8,315 bases of DNA, from assembly GCA_030156305.1 (NCBI GenBank), contig JASGMZ010000131.1, positions 1-8,315 of the forward strand, given 5' to 3'. The notes under the pieces are model-generated. The model was not told the origin of the DNA. It did no database searches and saw nothing but the letters and a program-made list of their open reading frames with translations. This document shows positions 6,285 through 8,315 of this stretch, one piece after another. The translations under genes and the position numbers were made by a program. Numbering within the stretch: position 1 is the first letter of the stretch; every line of letters starts with the position of its first letter. Origin of the DNA: Bacteroidales bacterium. GTDB taxonomy: Bacteria; Bacteroidota; Bacteroidia; Bacteroidales; UBA12077.

Positions 6285-7850
6285 TTAATGTCCTCCTTCT
6301 TTAGGTCCGATTTTTATTTGTTTGGTCATGATTTTTATTTCTGCAATAAGCAGTGCTGTAAAAATTATAGCAAACAGCCAGAAGGTAATTTGAACGGCGC
6401 TGGCATCAATATTTGATACGGCTGCTACCGTAGGCAATAAATCCTGAATGGTCCATGGCTGCCGGCCTACTTCGGCCACAATCCATCCCGACATACTGGC
6501 AATGTAAGCTAAAGGGATTGTAAAAATGGCCAATCGCAAGAGCCATTTTTTGGTTTCCAGCTTGTTTTTAAATATTAAGAAAAGTACAACAACAAATAAC
6601 AGCACAAAATAAAATCCTAAAACCACCATAATGTGGAAACTATAGAAGGTTAAAGGAATATTTGGAATAATACTTTTGGGGTCGTTTAAAAATCCGTATC
6701 CAAAGTATTGGAAATTTTCTCTAAAAACTTTTAACGATTGTTCTTTAATGCTATCATTCCCATTTTCTTTGGCCATTTTATATTCAGACAGAGCCTTAAT
6801 GGATAGTTTTCCTTTTTCAATTTTTTCTGTAGCTGAAATAGCCTTTGACACTTCCCCATTTTCATGGGTGATTGGATAACTCCCTTCAACCAAATCTTTA
6901 ACTCCCGGCACAAAAGCATTGAAATCGCGATAACCTAAAAATGAGAGTAATTTTGGTATTTCTATTTTAAACACATAATCATCTTTATTATCTCCGTATT
7001 CTTTCCCGGGAGTTGGCATTCCAATCAGAATTAAACCGACTCCTTCCGAACCTTCATATAGTCCTTCCATGGCAGCCAGTTTCATGGGTTGTTTTTGGGC
7101 TACCTGATATGCCGACCCATCGCCTGTATATATCAGGAATAAGCTGCTAAGTAAACCAAAGACTCCGGCAATAATCATACTGCGTTTAGCCATTAATTGC
7201 TCACGGCCTTTTAGTAAAAACCAGGCACTCACTCCAATAACAAAAATTGATGCTAAAACAAATCCGGAAGTTATGGAATGTAAAAATTTATTTACAGCTA
7301 CCGGTGACAGGAAAACATCCCAAAAATTTAGCATTTCATTTCTTGCCGTATCAGGATTAAAATGCATCCCAATAGGATGTTGCATCCAACCGTTGGCTAC
7401 TAAAATCCACAGAGCCGATAAATTGGCTCCAATGGCTACTAACCATGTAGATACCAGGTGAAATTTTTTACTTACTTTATTCCATCCAAAAAACATTACA
7501 GCAATAAATGTTGATTCAAGAAAAAAAGCCATAATTCCTTCAATGGCTAAAGGAGCACCAAAAATATCGCCCACGAACCAGGAGTAATTTGACCAGTTGG
7601 TTCCAAATTCAAATTCGAGAATTAACCCCGTTGCTACACCAATAGCAAAATTAACTCCAAATAAGGTCATCCAGAATTTGGTAGCTTTTTTCCATACAGG
7701 GTCACCTGTTTTTACATAAATGGTTTCCATAAACGCTATGATAAAGGTAATACCAAGCGTTAACGGAACAAACAACCAGTGATACATGGCTGTTAAGGCA
7801 AATTGTGCCCTCGACCAGTTTACCAAAGCAAAATCAAAATTTTCAATCAT
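6285..7850 (-). CDS. cydA: cytochrome bd ubiquinol oxidase subunit I
   Basis: A 521-residue haem-bearing subunit of the bd quinol oxidase, close to E. coli CydA (522). Haem and catalytic residues line up by eye: His24 (E. coli His19, haem b595), His191 (His186) and Met408 (Met393) for haem b558, Glu104 (Glu99) and Glu112 (Glu107) in AIEGIMAFFLESTF, Lys257 and Glu262 in the Q-loop start, and Glu460 in GWIVAEVGRQPW (455–466). All key residues are present, so the enzyme should work. The quinol-binding Q-loop between about 250 and 395 is long, like E. coli rather than the short Bacillus form. Its C-terminal part has low similarity and many charged residues (KIEKGKLSIKALSEYKMAKE). The start codon overlaps the DUF4492 gene by 8 bp (ATGATTGA), pointing to coupled translation. 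The product acts in microaerobic respiration; CydDC genes for assembly are not in view. Confidence 0.96.
   Translation of the reverse strand: MIENFDFALVNWSRAQFALTAMYHWLFVPLTLGITFIIAFMETIYVKTGDPVWKKATKFWMTLFGVNFAIGVATGLILEFEFGTNWSNYSWFVGDIFGAPLAIEGIMAFFLESTFIAVMFFGWNKVSKKFHLVSTWLVAIGANLSALWILVANGWMQHPIGMHFNPDTARNEMLNFWDVFLSPVAVNKFLHSITSGFVLASIFVIGVSAWFLLKGREQLMAKRSMIIAGVFGLLSSLFLIYTGDGSAYQVAQKQPMKLAAMEGLYEGSEGVGLILIGMPTPGKEYGDNKDDYVFKIEIPKLLSFLGYRDFNAFVPGVKDLVEGSYPITHENGEVSKAISATEKIEKGKLSIKALSEYKMAKENGNDSIKEQSLKVFRENFQYFGYGFLNDPKSIIPNIPLTFYSFHIMVVLGFYFVLLFVVVLFLIFKNKLETKKWLLRLAIFTIPLAYIASMSGWIVAEVGRQPWTIQDLLPTVAAVSNIDASAVQITFWLFAIIFTALLIAEIKIMTKQIKIGPKEGGH
6292..6298 (-). promoter_or_regulatory. 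Shine-Dalgarno-like site before cydB
   Basis: Minus-strand AAGGAGG lies 8 bases before the cydB ATG, inside the last codons of cydA (…KEGGH). It is the only strong match to the anti-Shine-Dalgarno sequence seen before a gene in this window. Ribosomes of Bacteroidota use this signal little, and the bases also encode Glu-Gly-Gly, so it may be incidental. Confidence 0.4.
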
Positions 7851-8079
7851 TATCTGTATTTTTAGGTTTTGTAAGTTGTTCTAATACATATTCGCTCTTC
7901 TCTTCTTCAGTATCAAATTTTTCATTCAAGAAATTTTTAAAAAAGAAAAGTTTCAATATAACAAAAATGATAAAAAGTTTTATCAGGATTAAAGCCCATA
8001 ATTTTTTACCTACGGTCATGTTTGTAAAACCTTCGTAGTAGAAAGAGAAAATGCGTTTAAAAATGTTTTTCCTCATCAT
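7843..8079 (-). CDS. DUF4492 small membrane protein, first gene of the cyd operon
   Basis: A 78-residue protein of the DUF4492 family, which in Bacteroidota typically sits just before cydA. Features are an amphipathic basic N-terminus (RKNIFKRIFSFYYEGF), MTVGKKLW at 21–28, one long hydrophobic helix at about 28–47 rich in Ile, Leu and Phe, then FFFKNFL and an acidic/polar tail with YVLEQLTK (64–71). No catalytic residues are evident. A role in assembly or stability of the bd oxidase is inferred from gene order only. Two adjacent ATGs exist (8077–8079 and 8074–8076); either gives a normal family length. An open frame continues upstream to an ATG at 8265, but it crosses the promoter and a repeat and is unlike the family, so that start is rejected. 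The TGA stop lies inside the first codons of cydA, giving an 8-bp overlap. Confidence 0.85.
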   Translation of the reverse strand: MMRKNIFKRIFSFYYEGFTNMTVGKKLWALILIKLFIIFVILKLFFFKNFLNEKFDTEEEKSEYVLEQLTKPKNTDND

Positions 8080-8107
8080 GGATGCAAATAAATAAATTAC
8101 TACACAC

Positions 8108-8137
8108 CAAAGATAAAAAAAATACGAAAATGACAAT
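8108..8137 (-). promoter_or_regulatory. Bacteroidota-type promoter of the DUF4492-cydAB operon
   Basis: On the minus strand TATCTTTG (8115 to 8108) is an exact fit to the -7 consensus TAnnTTTG, and ATTG (8137 to 8134) stands 18 bp upstream as a -33 element (consensus TTTG or TTG). The -7 box ends 28 bp before the first ATG of the DUF4492 gene, giving a short leader. It explains how the four-gene cyd unit is transcribed and rules out the longer ORF start at 8265. No regulator site could be identified. Confidence 0.6.
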
Positions 8138-8154
8138 AGCGTGCTACCAAGGAA

Positions 8155-8229
8155 TAATACCGATATGTGTTCAATCCTGCCTGCCGGCAGACAGGTGTGT
8201 AATTTTAGTTCGCTACCGCTCCTAAAATT
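8155..8229. repeat. dispersed repeat, copy B, with an extra 20-bp palindrome
   Basis: An inverted copy of the element at 104–158. Positions 8155–8175 match 138–158 exactly (21 of 21, reverse complement). Positions 8196–8229 match 104–137, with a perfect 8-bp stem AATTTTAG (8201–8208) and CTAAAATT (8222–8229), a 13-base loop identical at 10 of 13 positions, and one mismatch in the TGTGT flank. Between the two matching parts this copy carries 20 extra bases (8176–8195), CCTGTCTGCCGGCAGGCAGG on the minus strand, palindromic except for one base pair. Unlike copy A, the sequence beyond 8229 does not pair with 8155–8175, so the long outer stem is missing here. It lies about 20 bp upstream of the cyd promoter. 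Confidence 0.85.
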
Positions 8230-8315
8230 TTGTGCAACTGACGAACGAAGCAAGTGCAGAGGCAAAGCTTGCTTTGACTATGCCTTGCAAGGAGGAAGAA
8301 GACGAAGTCAAACGA
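8230..8315. repeat. palindrome-rich repetitive DNA running off the right edge
   Basis: No coding frame here looks like a protein. The stretch holds stacked inverted repeats: CAAAGC-TT-GCTTTG (8263–8276), the perfect palindrome CCTTGCAAGG (8283–8292), and TTTGACT (8273–8279) with AGTCAAA (8306–8312). It directly joins repeat copy B and is probably part of a larger composite element cut by the window end. Confidence 0.5.

Noticed and set aside
6676..6919. Small ORFs on both strands inside cydA
   Set aside because: They are shadows of the Q-loop coding region in other frames; cydA is intact across them.
8080..8265. N-terminal extension of the DUF4492 ORF to an ATG at 8265 (140 residues)
   Set aside because: The extra part reads through repeat copy B (giving the typical spurious LPAG) and through the promoter, has no resemblance to DUF4492, and would nearly double the family length.

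Overview
The window reads as chromosome of a Bacteroidota bacterium, most likely a Bacteroidales/Marinilabiliales-type organism. The evidence is a PorV/PorQ-family outer-membrane protein, a DUF4492–cydA–cydB operon, a DAHP synthase fused N-terminally to a type II chorismate mutase, promoter-like TAnnTTTG boxes, A/T-rich leaders mostly without Shine-Dalgarno sequences, and small foldback repeats between genes. The lineage below phylum is an inference.

Layout. Positions 1–158 hold the left edge and a foldback repeat. A PorV/PorQ-like outer-membrane barrel (minus strand, 156–1232) ends inside that repeat. It is divergent from a two-gene plus-strand unit, pssA (phosphatidylserine synthase) and purS (small FGAM synthase subunit), at 1365–2380. 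The purS stop codon lies in the terminal inverted repeat of a MITE-like foldback (2378–2504) that separates the unit from convergent minus-strand genes. Next come the DAHP synthase/chorismate mutase (2542–3660) and, 11 bp upstream of it, a DUF4143-type AAA ATPase (3672–4871). An A/T-rich gap with palindromes and a hairpin (4872–5014) follows.

The right half is a cytochrome bd oxidase operon on the minus strand, read from a Bacteroidota-type promoter at about 8108–8137: DUF4492 membrane protein (7843–8079), cydA (6285–7850), cydB (5153–6283), then a 39-residue one-helix membrane protein at 5015–5134. This last gene lies 18 bp after cydB and is the best candidate here for an undescribed component: a CydX/CydS-like accessory subunit of a Bacteroidota bd oxidase. 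The four genes are tightly packed (8-bp overlap, 1-bp gap, 18-bp gap), as expected for products of one membrane complex.

The right edge (8155–8315) carries a second, inverted copy of the left-edge repeat. Between two otherwise matching segments it contains an extra 20-bp near-palindrome, CCTGTCTGCCGGCAGGCAGG. No RNA genes, CRISPR arrays or transposase genes are visible. The most interesting points are the small cyd-operon ORF, the two repeat families whose edges supply stop codons of neighbouring genes, the modular insertion in the right-edge copy, and the accessory ATPase lodged in front of an aromatic-pathway gene.
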